A stretch of DNA of 64,000 nucleotides from Companilactobacillus nodensis DSM 19682 = JCM 14932 = NBRC 107160 (GTDB taxonomy: Bacteria > Bacillota > Bacilli > Lactobacillales > Lactobacillaceae), in NCBI RefSeq assembly GCF_000615905.1, contig NZ_BAMN01000007.1:62001-126000 (forward strand), in the 5' to 3' direction. A program made the position numbers and the translations under genes. Under the pieces are notes generated by a model. The model searched no databases. It was not told where the DNA came from and saw nothing but the letters and a program-made list of their open reading frames with translations. Shown here one piece after another: positions 38,013 to 48,883 of the stretch; position 1 is the first letter of the stretch, and each line of letters opens with the position of its first letter.

Positions 38013-38597
38013 TTAATTTTTGGTAATTATAAATCTCTTGAATACTCTGCTAAGAACCACTAGTAACACTAACATCATGATCATATTAGCGATGAAACTA
38101 CCACCATTGATAACAGCTGAATAGATCCAAGGATTCATCGTCTTAGGTGCATAAGCACCCCAATAAATACCACCAGCAATGAAATGTAAGAAGTATTTGG
38201 CGAAAAATCCAATACCTGAATACAAAATTATCAATCCTAGCGGGTTCTTGTCATTCTCGATTCGATTCTTGACCTGAACACTACCTAGGCCTACCAATCC
38301 TACTGCTGCAAAGGCTAGCGGATATTCAACAAATCCTTGTAGAGGGTTCAAGAATCCCCCACTACTGAATCCCTTCAAGATCAAATCCAAGATTCCCCAT
38401 ACTAATCCAGCTGTTAAACCAGGTTTTAATCCTCGTCTCAATGCATAAATTGCCATCGGAATAAGTCCGTAGACGATTTGTATAGATGAAACTCCTAAGT
38501 CATGAGGTACGAATGATAATGCTTGAGCAGCAGCAACAATTATCGCCCCTTCTGTTAGCACCACCAAATTATTAGGTTTAGACATTACTTTAGCCAC
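38013..38597 (-). CDS. thiT: Thiamin ECF transporter substrate-binding subunit ThiT
   Basis: The 194-residue protein has six hydrophobic helices and matches the ThiT/YuaJ family, which captures thiamin for the shared ECF energising module. Family features include YGLIPMAIYALRRGLKPGL and NPLQGFVEYPLAFA. The TPP riboswitch directly upstream confirms the substrate. Thiamin diphosphate is the cofactor of the PdhAB subunits in this window. Confidence 0.95.
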   Translation of the reverse strand: MAKVMSKPNNLVVLTEGAIIVAAAQALSFVPHDLGVSSIQIVYGLIPMAIYALRRGLKPGLTAGLVWGILDLILKGFSSGGFLNPLQGFVEYPLAFAAVGLVGLGSVQVKNRIENDKNPLGLIILYSGIGFFAKYFLHFIAGGIYWGAYAPKTMNPWIYSAVINGGSFIANMIMMLVLLVVLSRVFKRFIITKN

Positions 38598-38600
38598 AAA

Positions 38601-38742
38601 AAAACTCCCTTCTGATTTCAGTCATCACAAGAGAGTTCGAGTTTTTGTACACTTGAACAACACTATCCCTACGCATGTATTAACATAACAGGTTTAAAGG
38701 GTCTGAATTTAATCACTCTCAGCCAAAGGCTCCCCCTGTGTT
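38601..38742 (-). promoter_or_regulatory. TPP riboswitch controlling thiT
   Basis: On the minus strand the aptamer is closed by AACAC (38742-38738) and GTGTT (38663-38659). It contains the conserved GGCTGAGA, ACCCTTTAAACCTG and GCGTAGGGA blocks of the THI element. A terminator (ACTCTCTT paired with AAGGGAGT, then seven T) follows at 38636-38601. TPP binding should end transcription before thiT. Confidence 0.96.
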
Positions 38743-38773
38743 GACTATTTGATTTAACAACATTGTACCATTA

Positions 38774-39573
38774 TTACTTTCGTCTACCAAATACTCTGCT
38801 GAAGAACTCAGTCTTTTTTCATCATTAAAAATATCTAGTGGAATACTTTCACCCAACATGCGATGTGCAATGTTGCGGTAACTGTGTCCCGCATCACTAT
38901 TTTTATCTGAAATAACTGTTCTACCTGCATTTGAAGCAGCAATTACATCATCTTCATCAACCACCACACCCAGTAGGGGAATCCTCAAATGATTGACAAT
39001 ATCATCAATACGCATCGAAGTACCCTCGTTGATCATATTCTTACGAATACGATTAATGATCAAATGTGGCGTGATAGGCATTTTCATGCTCTCCAGAATC
39101 CCAACTACTCGATCAGCATCACTTACTGATGCTAGTTCAGGGTTGGTTACAACAATAGCACCGTCGGCTACTGTAACAGCATTCTGGAAACCATACTCGA
39201 TACCAGCTGGACAGTCGATCATGACAAAGTCAAAACGTTGCTTCAAATAAGTAATTATTCTTCTAACTGAATCTTGATCCAACACATATTTATCAGCGAA
39301 CTGTGACGCAGCCAACAAATACAAATTGTCTTCAAATCTTGGATCTCTAACTAGTGCCTGTGACAAAACAACTCGGTTCTGTGCCACATCAACAATGTCA
39401 TACACAATACGATTTGTAAGCCCCAAAACAGCATCCAAATTTCGAAGACCAATATCTAGATCCACCATACAAACTTTTTTCCCAAGACTTGCTAAGACGG
39501 AACTAATATTAGCGGTCGTGGTAGTTTTACCAACGCCACCTTTACCAGACGTTACAACAATAGATATCCCCAT
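38774..39573 (-). CDS. minD: Septum-site-determining ATPase MinD (frameshifted near 38814-38819)
   Basis: MinD is the membrane-cycling ATPase that positions MinC. Visible are the deviant Walker A SGKGGVGKTTTTANI, MVDLDIGLRNLD and IDCPAGIE. As written the frame runs to a stop at 38719 with a tail unlike any MinD. Adding one A to the six-A run at 38814-38819 gives NDEKKTEFFSRVFGRRK and a stop at 38774. That is the expected amphipathic membrane-targeting helix and brings the length to about 266, normal for the family. I therefore give the corrected end. The gene follows minC by 2 bases. Confidence 0.88.
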
Positions 39574-39575
39574 AA

Positions 39576-40238
39576 CTAAACCGTCCTTTTTCTAGAATTA
39601 CTCATAACCTCTTTATAATCTGCCAAATCATTAACACTGATCGAATGCATATCATCAATGTAAGCAAACTGATGATTATCAAGCTTATCAGCATTGTCAT
39701 CAGTTACAATCTCAATAACATCAGCGATTCTCAATTGTGCGGCGTGTTTCAGATTACCAAAAATAACTGCATTCGTATTGTCAGGATAACCCGCTTGAAC
39801 GATTCCATTGACACGACCCAAAATATAGACTGAGCCATTAGTACTGATCTGTGCCCCTTCGTGAAGAACGCCTAAGAATAATACGTCTCCTTCAAATTCA
39901 AGTTTTTGACCACTACGGACAATTCCAGTTTCAATATTCATTTTGTTAGCTTTTAATAACTTCGAAACTTCAATCTTAGATTCAACTTCTGAAATAATAT
40001 CTTTAATTTCAATCTGTGGGTAATCAGTAAATGACTTCTTAACCTCTTTAATTTGTGCATCAGTCAAGAGTCGATTACCCGTTTTGATAGTAAATTGAAT
40101 AACATCATCGTCAGCAGATCCAATGTTTTGTTTAAGAATTAGTTCTTTCAAGTCTTTTAATGCTTGTCGGAAGTCACTCTCATCATTAATGATTACAACA
40201 AATCCCTCTTTACTACCTTTAAGAGTGACGTTACTCAT
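39576..40238 (-). CDS. minC: Septum-site inhibitor MinC
   Basis: The 220-residue FtsZ-assembly inhibitor has an N-terminal FtsZ-binding domain (VTLKGSKEGFVVII at the start) and a C-terminal beta-helix recognised from RSGQKLEFEGDVLFLGVL and GSVYILGRVNGIVQAG. It overlaps mreD by 4 bases and lies upstream of minD in the mreBCD-minCD order of Firmicutes. Confidence 0.94.
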   Translation of the reverse strand: MSNVTLKGSKEGFVVIINDESDFRQALKDLKELILKQNIGSADDDVIQFTIKTGNRLLTDAQIKEVKKSFTDYPQIEIKDIISEVESKIEVSKLLKANKMNIETGIVRSGQKLEFEGDVLFLGVLHEGAQISTNGSVYILGRVNGIVQAGYPDNTNAVIFGNLKHAAQLRIADVIEIVTDDNADKLDNHQFAYIDDMHSISVNDLADYKEVMSNSRKRTV

Positions 40239-40777
40239 TTACTTTCCCTCCTATATTTGGCTAACCAGTCACTAAAATTGGCAAACGGAATATATAGTAT
40301 GAAGAATACCACCATATTCCAAAGTAACGTTGGCCCTAATACATAAGTTATAAAATCAAAAATATTCGTACTTGTCTGTTGAAGCAATCTCTCCAATACA
40401 TAGACACCTGATTGTAAAAACGTTAAGGCTAAGAAATAAATTGATAACTCATAACCCATATTCGATTTTACGAAGAGAAATTTAAAATGGTCGATACCTA
40501 CCATGATGAGTGGCAAAAGTACAGTGTACAATCCAATGATACCGTAGTAATACGAATCATAGAACAAGCCAAAGATGATCCCATATGCCAAGATTTGTCG
40601 GCGATCATCAATTCTCATCGTAATCAATACAACTGCCATCAACATGATTTGTGGCAAGATCATAAAATCTCCAGTATTCATGTTATTCAAGAATGCCCAC
40701 TTCATCAGACCGTCAAGATAAAACGTTAGCAGCAAAAATATAACTTGTCCGACGATCTTTTGAGTTTTGATATTCAT
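40235..40777 (-). CDS. mreD: Rod-shape-determining protein MreD
   Basis: The 180-residue membrane protein with about five or six helices matches MreD by position and pattern, not by strong motifs. It joins MreC in the elongasome. It starts one base into the mreC stop and overlaps minC, so the genes are tightly coupled. Confidence 0.88.
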   Translation of the reverse strand: MNIKTQKIVGQVIFLLLTFYLDGLMKWAFLNNMNTGDFMILPQIMLMAVVLITMRIDDRRQILAYGIIFGLFYDSYYYGIIGLYTVLLPLIMVGIDHFKFLFVKSNMGYELSIYFLALTFLQSGVYVLERLLQQTSTNIFDFITYVLGPTLLWNMVVFFILYIPFANFSDWLAKYRRESK

Positions 40778-41640
40778 TATTCTTCACCACTAACCGATGA
40801 CTTGATGACTGTAACAACAGTAAAGTTTCTTAGCTCAGCTGCTGGAGTTATATATACAGAATTAGTCATACCATAGTTGTCCTTTTTAATTCCATAAACT
40901 TTACCAATGTACAATCCACGAGGTGTTCTTCCACCTAAACCAGATGTGATGATACGTTGACCTTTTTTGATTCCCTTAGTCGAATTAACATTTTCCATAA
41001 CTAACTTACCGGATGCACTATCATAGCGACTGACAACACCTGTTACAGCATTACTATTGTCATCCAGAATTTCAGAGGCAAACTTATCATTCAGTTCGTT
41101 ATTAGTTGAAATCAATTCAACTTTGGAACTGATCTTATCAACTTCAATAATACGGCCAATTAGTCCCTTACCAGACATAACTGGCATATTCTTCTTCAAA
41201 CCGCTAGACGAACCGCGATTGATCGTCAAATAACTTTGCCAACTACTTGGTGAACGCGACAATACTGAAGCATTGACTGTTGTATAGTCTGTTAAAGTTC
41301 CATCTAATTTTAATTCTTGTTTTAGTTTCTTATTCTCATCCTGAACAACTTTTAGTTTTGCTTGATTTTGAGCTAATTCATCGATTCTTGCCTTCAAGTG
41401 TTTGTTTTCTGTATATGTATTATACAAATCTGAAAACTCTGAAGAAGCGTTCTTAACAGCATTAGTTGGATAAGCAAATACTCCACCAACGACGCTAACA
41501 ACATCATTCCCCACTTGTTGAACGACAGGAGGAGTGTCCTTGTTATCTCGAATATTCACGGTTACCGCTAAAAGTCCAAAAGTCACGATAAGGATTACCA
41601 TCAGAATGATTAACTTTTTGTTTGAAAAAAACTTTTGCAT
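40777..41640 (-). CDS. mreC: Rod-shape-determining protein MreC
   Basis: The 287-residue protein has one N-terminal transmembrane helix (IILMVILIVTFGLLAVTV), a coiled coil (about 65-110) and a beta-barrel MreC domain (NRGSSSGLKKNMPVMS, GLGGRTPRGLYIGKV). It sits between a terminator after mreB and mreD. Confidence 0.94.
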   Translation of the reverse strand: MQKFFSNKKLIILMVILIVTFGLLAVTVNIRDNKDTPPVVQQVGNDVVSVVGGVFAYPTNAVKNASSEFSDLYNTYTENKHLKARIDELAQNQAKLKVVQDENKKLKQELKLDGTLTDYTTVNASVLSRSPSSWQSYLTINRGSSSGLKKNMPVMSGKGLIGRIIEVDKISSKVELISTNNELNDKFASEILDDNSNAVTGVVSRYDSASGKLVMENVNSTKGIKKGQRIITSGLGGRTPRGLYIGKVYGIKKDNYGMTNSVYITPAAELRNFTVVTVIKSSVSGEE

Positions 41641-41660
41641 TGCTTCCTCCTACAGTAAAC

Positions 41661-41682
41661 AAAAAAAACGGGATTAACCCGC
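41661..41682 (-). terminator. Terminator between mreB and mreC
   Basis: On the minus strand CGGGTTAATCCCG folds into a short GC stem followed by eight T, directly after the mreB stop. It would reduce read-through into mreC. The 4-bp stem is short, so termination may be partial. Confidence 0.7.
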
Positions 41683-42683
41683 TTATTTTTGACGACGCAT
41701 TACATCGATATTTTTAAGTGATTCTCCAGTACCGATGGCTACACAATCTAGTGGGTCTTGAGCAATGAATACAGGTACTCCAGTTGCTTCAGAAATAACT
41801 TCTGGCAGATGATGTAACAAGGCTCCACCACCAGTAAGTACAATACCGTGATCAATTACATCAGCAGCAATTTCAGGAGATGTTTCTTCAAGGGTTTCTT
41901 TGATTGTCTCAATGATTTCTTGAACATCTTCGTGAATAGCTGTAGCAATGTCTTCACCAGTTAATTGGATAGTCTTTGGAAGACCTGTAACTAAATCTCT
42001 ACCACGGATTTGCATTGTTTCAAGCTCTTTAGCCTTTTCGATCGAAGCTGAACCAACTTGAATTTTAACGTCTTCAGCTGTTCTTTCACCAATTTGTAAG
42101 TTGAAGTTTGTCTTGATATAAGATGAGATAGAATCATCGAACTTATCACCAGCAACACGGATAGAACGTGATGAAACGATACCACCTAATGAAATAGTGG
42201 CAACATCAGTAGTACCACCACCAATATCAACAACCATATTACCTGTTGGATCCATAACTGGAAGTCCAGCACCAATAGCAGCTGCGAATGGTTCTTCAAT
42301 TACATAAGCTTCTCTGGCACCCGCATGCTGAGTAGCTTCGATAACGGCTCTTTTTTCAACTTCTGTAACACCACTTGGTACACAAACCATAACTGATGGT
42401 TTTGAATTACCGGCAGTTTTTTCGATGAAATACTTCATCATGGCTGCAGTTGTGTCATAGTCAGCAATAACTCCATCTCTCATGGGGCGAATTGCTGAAA
42501 TACTGCCTGGAGTACGTCCGATCATTTCACGAGCATCGGAACCAACAGCAACGACTTCTCCAGTATTATTGTTCTTTGCAACGACTGATGCTCGTTTAAA
42601 ACGATGCCTTTACCTTCAGCATAAACAAGGGTATTAGCAGTTCCCAAGTCTATTCCTAATTTTTTTGATCCAATACCAAACAA
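41683..42683 (-). CDS. mreB: Actin-like rod-shape protein MreB (frameshifted near 42590)
   Basis: The start is a TTG at 42683 after AAAGGAGAG, giving [20 protein letters not shown]. The frame breaks near 42590, where one restored base (plus GATG(G)CTCG) gives [17 protein letters not shown] and continues through [38 protein letters not shown] and [15 protein letters not shown]. Corrected length is about 333 residues, normal. It directs elongation-type wall synthesis. It has its own extended -10 promoter and a terminator, so it may be partly uncoupled from mreCD. Confidence 0.92.
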
Positions 42684-42731
42684 TTTATATTCTCTCCTTT
42701 AAAGTACACACCACATTTTACGCTATCCAAA

Positions 42732-42740
42732 ATTATATCA
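42732..42740 (-). promoter_or_regulatory. Extended -10 promoter of mreB
   Basis: On the minus strand TGATATAAT gives a perfect -10 (42737-42732) with the TG extension, about 50 bases before the start codon. A -35 is weak (CTTTAA at 17 bases). The mbl promoter has the same TATGATATA core. Confidence 0.6.
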
Positions 42741-42776
42741 TACAAAAGACCAATTTAAAGTAGTCCAAAGACATAC

Positions 42777-43412
42777 CTAAATAAATTTTTGTGATTTCAT
42801 ACTTGAATATGCTTTTTTTGTAACAATTACATGATCTATCAGGTTGATTCCCATTAGCTGACAGCATTTAAACAACCTTAAAGAAAAATTCTTATCGTTC
42901 TCAGAAGGCTCTAACCGACCACTTGGGTGATTATGCGCGATAACTATCTGAGTAGCAGCAACATAAAGTCCCTCTCGAATTATATCTCTCGGGTGAACCG
43001 TTGCAGCATCTGTAGTTCCAACAAAAATTATTTTCTCAGCTATTACGTGATAGCTATTGTCCAAATAAACGGCCACTAACTTTTCTTGTGGTGAGTTACC
43101 GATTTTTTTTATTAAATGTTCACTTAAACTCGATAAATCTACAATCTGGCTTAATAAAGAATCTGCTTCAAGTTTTCTCTGACCAAGTTCAAAAGCGGCC
43201 AAAATCTTACAAGCTTGAGCTATACCAATTCCCTTATAAGCTATTAATTGTTTCATATCCAGATTCAAATTCTGTGATTCAAAGACAATTTTATCCGCCA
43301 ATTCTACAACATTGTTGCCTTTGGTTCCTCTGCCTAATATTACAGCTATTAATTCTTTAGTTTCTAGTGACTTGATACCATTTTTTGTAATTCTTTCTCG
43401 TAAGTTTACCAT
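42777..43412 (-). CDS. radC: RadC family JAMM-domain protein
   Basis: The 211-residue protein has an N-terminal helix-hairpin-helix part (AYKGIGIAQACKILAAFE) and a C-terminal JAB/MPN domain with the zinc motif AHNHPSGRLEPSEND. Despite the name, a repair role is not firmly shown for the family. Placed between folC and mreB, as in many Firmicutes. Confidence 0.93.
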   Translation of the reverse strand: MVNLRERITKNGIKSLETKELIAVILGRGTKGNNVVELADKIVFESQNLNLDMKQLIAYKGIGIAQACKILAAFELGQRKLEADSLLSQIVDLSSLSEHLIKKIGNSPQEKLVAVYLDNSYHVIAEKIIFVGTTDAATVHPRDIIREGLYVAATQIVIAHNHPSGRLEPSENDKNFSLRLFKCCQLMGINLIDHVIVTKKAYSSMKSQKFI

Positions 43413-43423
43413 TATACTTTAAA

Positions 43424-44674
43424 CTACGCGAAATATCCCTCTAACTCTGAAACTAAATAAAATGATCCAGTAATCAGCAATGTTTGTTCATCTTTCAAAC
43501 TATTGATCAGCTTATTCATACATTGAACATGATCTTCAATATAAGTTACATTGTGATACTTAGAAAAATCATAGTCAGCAGCCTTGGCAGCACGTGGCAT
43601 GTCTAAGCTGGTAACAAATACTTCCTTAGTATTACTAGTTAAAAAGTCTAAAATATCATGTCGATCTTTATCTTTCATTCCAGCATACATAGTAATTATA
43701 TCTTTATTATGGTCATTTGTTATTAAAGAATTGATTAAATTATCAATTGCTGCCAAATTATGTGCTCCATCAAGGATAACCAACGGATGTTTGTGGACAA
43801 TTTGTAATCTAGCCGGCAATTTTTTATTCTCAATTTCAGCTATGACTGATTTTAAATCATATTCTTGATTATGTTCTTTTTCGTAACAAATGAAAGCCTG
43901 AATTGCAATTACTGCATTAATGGCCGTTGTTTCTTCAATTCCATCAACTTTCACAATTATATCGTTAAATTTAAAATTTATTTCATAATTGTTTATATTC
44001 AAATTTTTAATTTTTAATTCATGATTATATTCATAAACAGAACTATCCAACTCTCTAGCATGATTTAAGATTATCTCACGAACTGAATCTTGCAATAATC
44101 CCGTAACTAAAGACTTATTAGGCTTAATGATGCCTGATTTTTCCACCGCAATATCCTGGATCGTTGGTCCAATCAACTGTTCATGATCCATTGCAATCGA
44201 GGTTATGACTGACACATCAGGATCGATTACATTGGTTTTGTCATGTGTCGCACCAATACCAACTTCGATAATAGCTACATCGACACGCCCTTTGAAATAT
44301 AAGAAACCCATACAAGTAACAAATTCGAATTCCGACAAGGTATTTTCATCAATTTTTTCTATTATATAGTTCACCAGATCTAACAATTCGCTGTTGCTGA
44401 TCATTTGATGACTTATCTGAATCCGTTCGTTGAAGACATTGATGAACGGTGACGTAAACATCCCCACTCGCTCACCATTAGCTTCCAACAAATTAGATAA
44501 ATAATTGCAGACACTACCTTTACCGTTGGTACCAGTGACATGAATAGTCGGATAATCATTCTGCGGATCACCGAGCTTTTCTAACGCTGACTTGATCCGA
44601 TCCAATTTATTTGTTCGATGAAATTTGGGCAATGCGTGAATATATTCTATTGCTTCTTGATAACTGTTAAGCAT
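43424..44674 (-). CDS. folC: Folylpolyglutamate / dihydrofolate synthase FolC
   Basis: The 416-residue Mur-ligase-like enzyme adds glutamate to folates. It shows the ATP loop IHVTGTNGKGSVCNYL, FTSPFINVFNERIQI, VGIGATHDKTNVI, AMDHEQLIG and LDGAHNLAAI. The ATG at 44674 has AAAGGAA upstream. It lies after the valS terminator and 11 bases before radC. Confidence 0.94.
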   Translation of the reverse strand: MLNSYQEAIEYIHALPKFHRTNKLDRIKSALEKLGDPQNDYPTIHVTGTNGKGSVCNYLSNLLEANGERVGMFTSPFINVFNERIQISHQMISNSELLDLVNYIIEKIDENTLSEFEFVTCMGFLYFKGRVDVAIIEVGIGATHDKTNVIDPDVSVITSIAMDHEQLIGPTIQDIAVEKSGIIKPNKSLVTGLLQDSVREIILNHARELDSSVYEYNHELKIKNLNINNYEINFKFNDIIVKVDGIEETTAINAVIAIQAFICYEKEHNQEYDLKSVIAEIENKKLPARLQIVHKHPLVILDGAHNLAAIDNLINSLITNDHNKDIITMYAGMKDKDRHDILDFLTSNTKEVFVTSLDMPRAAKAADYDFSKYHNVTYIEDHVQCMNKLINSLKDEQTLLITGSFYLVSELEGYFA

Positions 44675-44693
44675 TATATTCCTTTCATAAATC

Positions 44694-44725
44694 AAAAAAG
44701 AGGAAGACAAATAAATGTCTTTCCC
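44694..44725 (-). terminator. Terminator after valS
   Basis: On the minus strand GGAAAGACA (44724-44716) pairs with TGTCTTCC (44709-44702) with one unpaired base, and a T-rich run follows. Confidence 0.8.
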
Positions 44726-44736
44726 CCATTATTTAA

Positions 44737-47385
44737 TTATTTATTAGCTTTTAATTGATCGATACGTTGTTGAATTTTAGCTTGCTTAGCTTGGTAATCA
44801 GCTAATTTTTCTTTTTGTTCAGCAACAACTTTTTCTGGTGCCTTATCAACAAAGTTCTTGTTTGATAATTTCTTATCCAAACGAGTGATTTCCTTGTCCA
44901 TCTTAGCTGATTCTTCCTCTTGACGAGCAATTTCTTCATCAAGATTGATCAACTCGGCCAATGGAATGTAAACTTCAGTTCCGTTAGTAACAGCTGTCAT
45001 AGCAAGAGCTGGAGCTTCTAAGTCAGTTTCAACTTTCAATTCCTTAGGATGCAAGAATCTGTCAACATACTCTTTGTTATTCAAAATAACTTGTTTGATA
45101 TCGTCGTTTTGTGGCTTGATAAGAATATCAACCGCCTTAGATAGTGGTGCATTAGCCTCAAGACGAATCTTTCTAACTGACTTGATCAAGTCGATCAGAA
45201 TATCCATATCATTCATAGCTTTTTCGTCTTTGAATTCATCATGGTTTTCAGGATATGCAGCTAATGAAATTGACTTACCATTATGAGGCATTGACAACCA
45301 GATTTTTTCAGTAACAAATGGCATGATTGGGTGCATAAGTCTAAGAATCTTATCTAAGACATATGCCAAGATCATTCTCTTTTGACCCTTAGCTTCGCCA
45401 TCTTCACCAGTAAGTGTAGCCTTACTCATTTCGATGTACCAGTCACAGAAGTCATTCCAGATGAAGTTATACAAGTTACGGCCAACTTCACCAAATTCAA
45501 ATTTGTCCATCAAACGGTTAACTTCGTTGACAGTATTGTTCAACTTAGCCAAGATCCACTTATCAGATAAGTCATAGCGAGTTACCTTAGATAAATCATC
45601 CATAGCTGGAGTATTGTCATCAAGATTCATGATAACGAAACGGCTAGCATTCCAAATCTTGTTAATAAAGTTCCAAGCCGAGTCCATCTTGTCATAACTG
45701 AAACGTGTATCCTGTCCAGGAGTTGATCCATTCATCAAGAACCAACGAAGTGCGTCGGCACCGTACTTCTCAATAACATCCATTGGATCGATACCATTTC
45801 CAAGTGACTTACTCATCTTACGTCCTTGCTCATCACGGATCAAACCGTGAATAACAACATGTTCAAATGGACGTTCACCAGTAAATTTCAAACTTTGGAA
45901 AATCATTCTTGATACCCAGAAGAAGATAATATCGTAACCAGTTACTAAAGTATCAGTTGGGAAATAACGCTTGAAGTCATCAGAATCTTCATCTGGCCAA
46001 CCCATAGTTGAAAATGGCCATAGAGCACTTGAGAACCAAGTATCTAGAACATCACTTTCTTGTGTCCAGTTTTCGATATCTTTAGGTGCTTCCTCACCAA
46101 CATACATCTTACCGGTTTCCTTGTTATACCAAGCAGGGATTTGATGTCCCCACCATAGTTGACGTGAGATAACCCAATCATGAACGTTGTCCATCCATTG
46201 TTTGAAAGTATCTTCGAAACGGTCAGGAACAAAGCTTACTTTGTTGTCGCCCTCTTGATTCTTCAAAGCCATTTCAGCAAGTGGCTTCATCTTAACGAAC
46301 CATTGTGTAGACAATCTTGGTTCAACTTGTGCATCTGAACGCTCTGAGTGACCAACACTGTGAACGATTGGTTCAACATTAAGCATGTAATCTCCGTCTT
46401 CAAGATCCTTAACGATAGCCTTACGTGCGTCAAAACGATCCATACCGTTATACTTACCAGCATTCTCATTCATTGTTCCGTCAGGATTCATTGTGTTGAT
46501 GCGTTGAAGATCGTGACGATTACCAACTAAGAAATCATTAGGGTCATGGGCTGGTGTGATCTTAACCATACCAGTACCAAACTCTTTATCAACATAGTGA
46601 TCAGTAATAATTGGAACTTTACGGTCAACTAATGGAACGATAACTTCCTTGCCAACGATATCTTTATATCTTTCATCACTGGGATTAACCGCAATGGCGA
46701 TATCACCAAACATTGTTTCAGGACGCGTCGTAGCGATTTCGATATAACCTGAGCCATCGGCATATGGGTACTTAACGTGATAGAATGCACCCTTATCATC
46801 CTTATGGATAACTTCAATATCTGACAAAGCTGTTTGTAATTGTGGATCCCAGTTGATAATGTACTCACCGCGATAGATCAATCCTTCGTTATATAACTTA
46901 ACGAAGACCTTACGAACGGCCTTTGATAATCCTTCATCCAAGGTAAATCTTTCACGAGAGTAATCTAATGAAAGACCTAATTTACCCCATTGTGATTTGA
47001 TGATGGAAGCAAATTCATCCTTCCACTTCCAAACTTCGTCAACAAACTTCTCACGGCCAAGGTCGTATCTTGAAATTCCCTGTTCACGTAGCTTAGCCTC
47101 AACCTTAGCTTGTGTAGCAATACCAGCATGATCCATACCTGGTAGATACAAAGTATCATAACCTTGCATACGCTTGTAACGAATCAATGTATCTTGAATT
47201 GTAGTGTCCCATGCGTGGCCCAAGTGCAACTTACCAGTAACATTTGGTGGTGGGATAACGATTGAATAAGGTTTTGCTTTCTTATCACCAGAAGGCTTAA
47301 AAACGTCTTCGTCAAGCCATGTTTGATAACGTCCCTCTTCAACTTCTTTGGGATTATACTTAGTATCCATGTCGATTTCTCTCAT
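44737..47385 (-). CDS. valS: Valyl-tRNA synthetase
   Basis: The 882-residue class I synthetase shows [15 protein letters not shown] (HIGH), the editing domain, [11 protein letters not shown] (KMSKS) and a C-terminal coiled coil ([18 protein letters not shown]) that grips the tRNA. The ATG at 47385 has AGGAGG 7 bases upstream and lies 20 bases after the T-box terminator. This gene is intact. Confidence 0.97.
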   Translation of the reverse strand: MREIDMDTKYNPKEVEEGRYQTWLDEDVFKPSGDKKAKPYSIVIPPPNVTGKLHLGHAWDTTIQDTLIRYKRMQGYDTLYLPGMDHAGIATQAKVEAKLREQGISRYDLGREKFVDEVWKWKDEFASIIKSQWGKLGLSLDYSRERFTLDEGLSKAVRKVFVKLYNEGLIYRGEYIINWDPQLQTALSDIEVIHKDDKGAFYHVKYPYADGSGYIEIATTRPETMFGDIAIAVNPSDERYKDIVGKEVIVPLVDRKVPIITDHYVDKEFGTGMVKITPAHDPNDFLVGNRHDLQRINTMNPDGTMNENAGKYNGMDRFDARKAIVKDLEDGDYMLNVEPIVHSVGHSERSDAQVEPRLSTQWFVKMKPLAEMALKNQEGDNKVSFVPDRFEDTFKQWMDNVHDWVISRQLWWGHQIPAWYNKETGKMYVGEEAPKDIENWTQESDVLDTWFSSALWPFSTMGWPDEDSDDFKRYFPTDTLVTGYDIIFFWVSRMIFQSLKFTGERPFEHVVIHGLIRDEQGRKMSKSLGNGIDPMDVIEKYGADALRWFLMNGSTPGQDTRFSYDKMDSAWNFINKIWNASRFVIMNLDDNTPAMDDLSKVTRYDLSDKWILAKLNNTVNEVNRLMDKFEFGEVGRNLYNFIWNDFCDWYIEMSKATLTGEDGEAKGQKRMILAYVLDKILRLMHPIMPFVTEKIWLSMPHNGKSISLAAYPENHDEFKDEKAMNDMDILIDLIKSVRKIRLEANAPLSKAVDILIKPQNDDIKQVILNNKEYVDRFLHPKELKVETDLEAPALAMTAVTNGTEVYIPLAELINLDEEIARQEEESAKMDKEITRLDKKLSNKNFVDKAPEKVVAEQKEKLADYQAKQAKIQQRIDQLKANK

Positions 47386-47404
47386 GTATTTTCCTCCTAA
47401 AAAT

Positions 47405-47612
47405 AAAAAAAGAGCATTCATCCTGAATAGGACGAAATGCTCGCGGTACCACCTAAATTGAAAGTCTACTAGTAGACTTTCCTCTCAACAGATAACGGTG
47501 GCCCGATCATTTTGATAGCTCACAGGTAACAATTAAATCTCGTGAATGTACAATTCTCAGCTAACATGTACTCTCTGAAGTAACTTGATATAACACTCCT
47601 GCTCAAAGCTGT
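47405..47612 (-). promoter_or_regulatory. T-box leader of valS (Val)
   Basis: The T-box AGGTGGTACCGCG (47454-47442) is followed by the terminator stem GAGCATTTCGTCCT/AGGATGAATGCTC and seven T. The specifier codon GUU lies at 47530-47528 in TTGTTACC. Stem I is closed by AGCT/CAGG pairs from about 47610, and Stem III is a perfect 22-base palindrome at 47460-47481. It senses uncharged tRNA-Val. Confidence 0.93.
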
Positions 47613-47656
47613 TGATTTGATAATAAAACATATTTCACAAAACGTCAATTATAATT

Positions 47657-48874
47657 TTATAGTAAAGTACTGATATCTTCTTGTTGTTGTTCCATGAAGT
47701 GATCACCATGTTCGATAGTTGTGATCTTAACACCAGCCAATGAACGTTCGATCAAACCGTCGATATCAAGAGAACTCTCAAACTTACGAGTCTTCTCAAT
47801 ATTAGGGCGAGTCTTAGGACTTGGTGGAGCAAAAACTGTACAACAGTCCTCAAATGGTTGAATAGAAAGATTGAACGTATCAATATCTTCAGCTAGTTTG
47901 ATGATTTCAGTCTTGTCCATTGTTGCGACCGGACGCAAGATAGGTGTCGTTGTAACATCATTGATAGCAGCCATACTCTCAAGTGTTTGTGAAGCAACTT
48001 GTCCAACAGCTTCACCATTGAAGATAGCCAAACCATTCTCTTGTTCACGCAACATGTCAGTCAATCTCAACATAAAGCGACGCTGAATCGTCATCAAGTA
48101 GCCTTCCGGAACAGATGATTTGATAGTTTCTTGGATTTCAGCAAATGGTACTTCGATGAATTTGATGTTACCACCAAAGACAGTCAACTTGCTTGTAAGT
48201 TCCTTCGCCTTATTCAAGGCTTGTTCTGAAGTATATGGAGGACTGAAGAAATGAACCATTTCAATATCTACTCCACGTTTCATAGCCAAGTATCCAGCAA
48301 CGGGTGAATCGATACCACCAGACAACATCAACATTGCCTTGCCAGCAGTACCAACTGGTAAGCCACCGGCACCTTTAACTGTAAGGTATGATAAATAAAT
48401 TCCATCTTGACGAACCTCAACGGAGATCTTGATATCAGGACGTTTCATCTCAACATCGATTCCAGGGAACTCATCACAGATAGCATCCCCAAGCTGTAAG
48501 TTGATTTGATTAGTATCCAAGTGATATGAATGATCTGAACGCTTAGTTCCGACCTTAAAACTCATACCAGGCTTCCAACCCTCATGCATCATTTCGATGG
48601 CCTTAGCTTTAACATCTTCAAAATCATGTGAAACCTTAACACTCAATGAAAAAGTTTGAATACCAAAAACATTCTTTAGCTTCTCCATAATAGGTTGAGC
48701 ATCTTCACCATTCAATTGAATGTGGAGACGATCACGATGTGGTCTCATTACTAGATTAGGGTAATCTTTCAATACTTTAGCAACATTTCCGTGTAGACGG
48801 TCAATGAAGCTCTTACGATTCTTACCCTTTGTTGATAATTCGCCGTAGCGAACCATAATTTCAGTATATTCCAT
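47657..48874 (-). CDS. thiI: tRNA 4-thiouridine synthetase ThiI
   Basis: The 405-residue enzyme adenylates and thiolates U8 of tRNA and can serve thiamin thiazole synthesis. It has an N-terminal ferredoxin-like/THUMP region, the PP-loop [15 protein letters not shown] and the [13 protein letters not shown] segment. No rhodanese domain, as in the short Gram-positive type. It starts 9 bases after a cysteine desulfurase gene that should supply its sulfur. Confidence 0.96.
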   Translation of the reverse strand: MEYTEIMVRYGELSTKGKNRKSFIDRLHGNVAKVLKDYPNLVMRPHRDRLHIQLNGEDAQPIMEKLKNVFGIQTFSLSVKVSHDFEDVKAKAIEMMHEGWKPGMSFKVGTKRSDHSYHLDTNQINLQLGDAICDEFPGIDVEMKRPDIKISVEVRQDGIYLSYLTVKGAGGLPVGTAGKAMLMLSGGIDSPVAGYLAMKRGVDIEMVHFFSPPYTSEQALNKAKELTSKLTVFGGNIKFIEVPFAEIQETIKSSVPEGYLMTIQRRFMLRLTDMLREQENGLAIFNGEAVGQVASQTLESMAAINDVTTTPILRPVATMDKTEIIKLAEDIDTFNLSIQPFEDCCTVFAPPSPKTRPNIEKTRKFESSLDIDGLIERSLAGVKITTIEHGDHFMEQQQEDISTLL

Positions 48875-48883
48875 TAAATTCTC

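Noticed and set aside
38719-38742. minD stop codon embedded in the GGCTGAGA block of the TPP aptamer
   Set aside because: The overlap disappears when the likely missing A at 38814-38819 is restored; the corrected minD stops at 38774, 31 bases before the aptamer.
47460-47481. Perfect 22-base palindrome as a mobile-element end or operator
   Set aside because: It is Stem III of the valS T-box leader.
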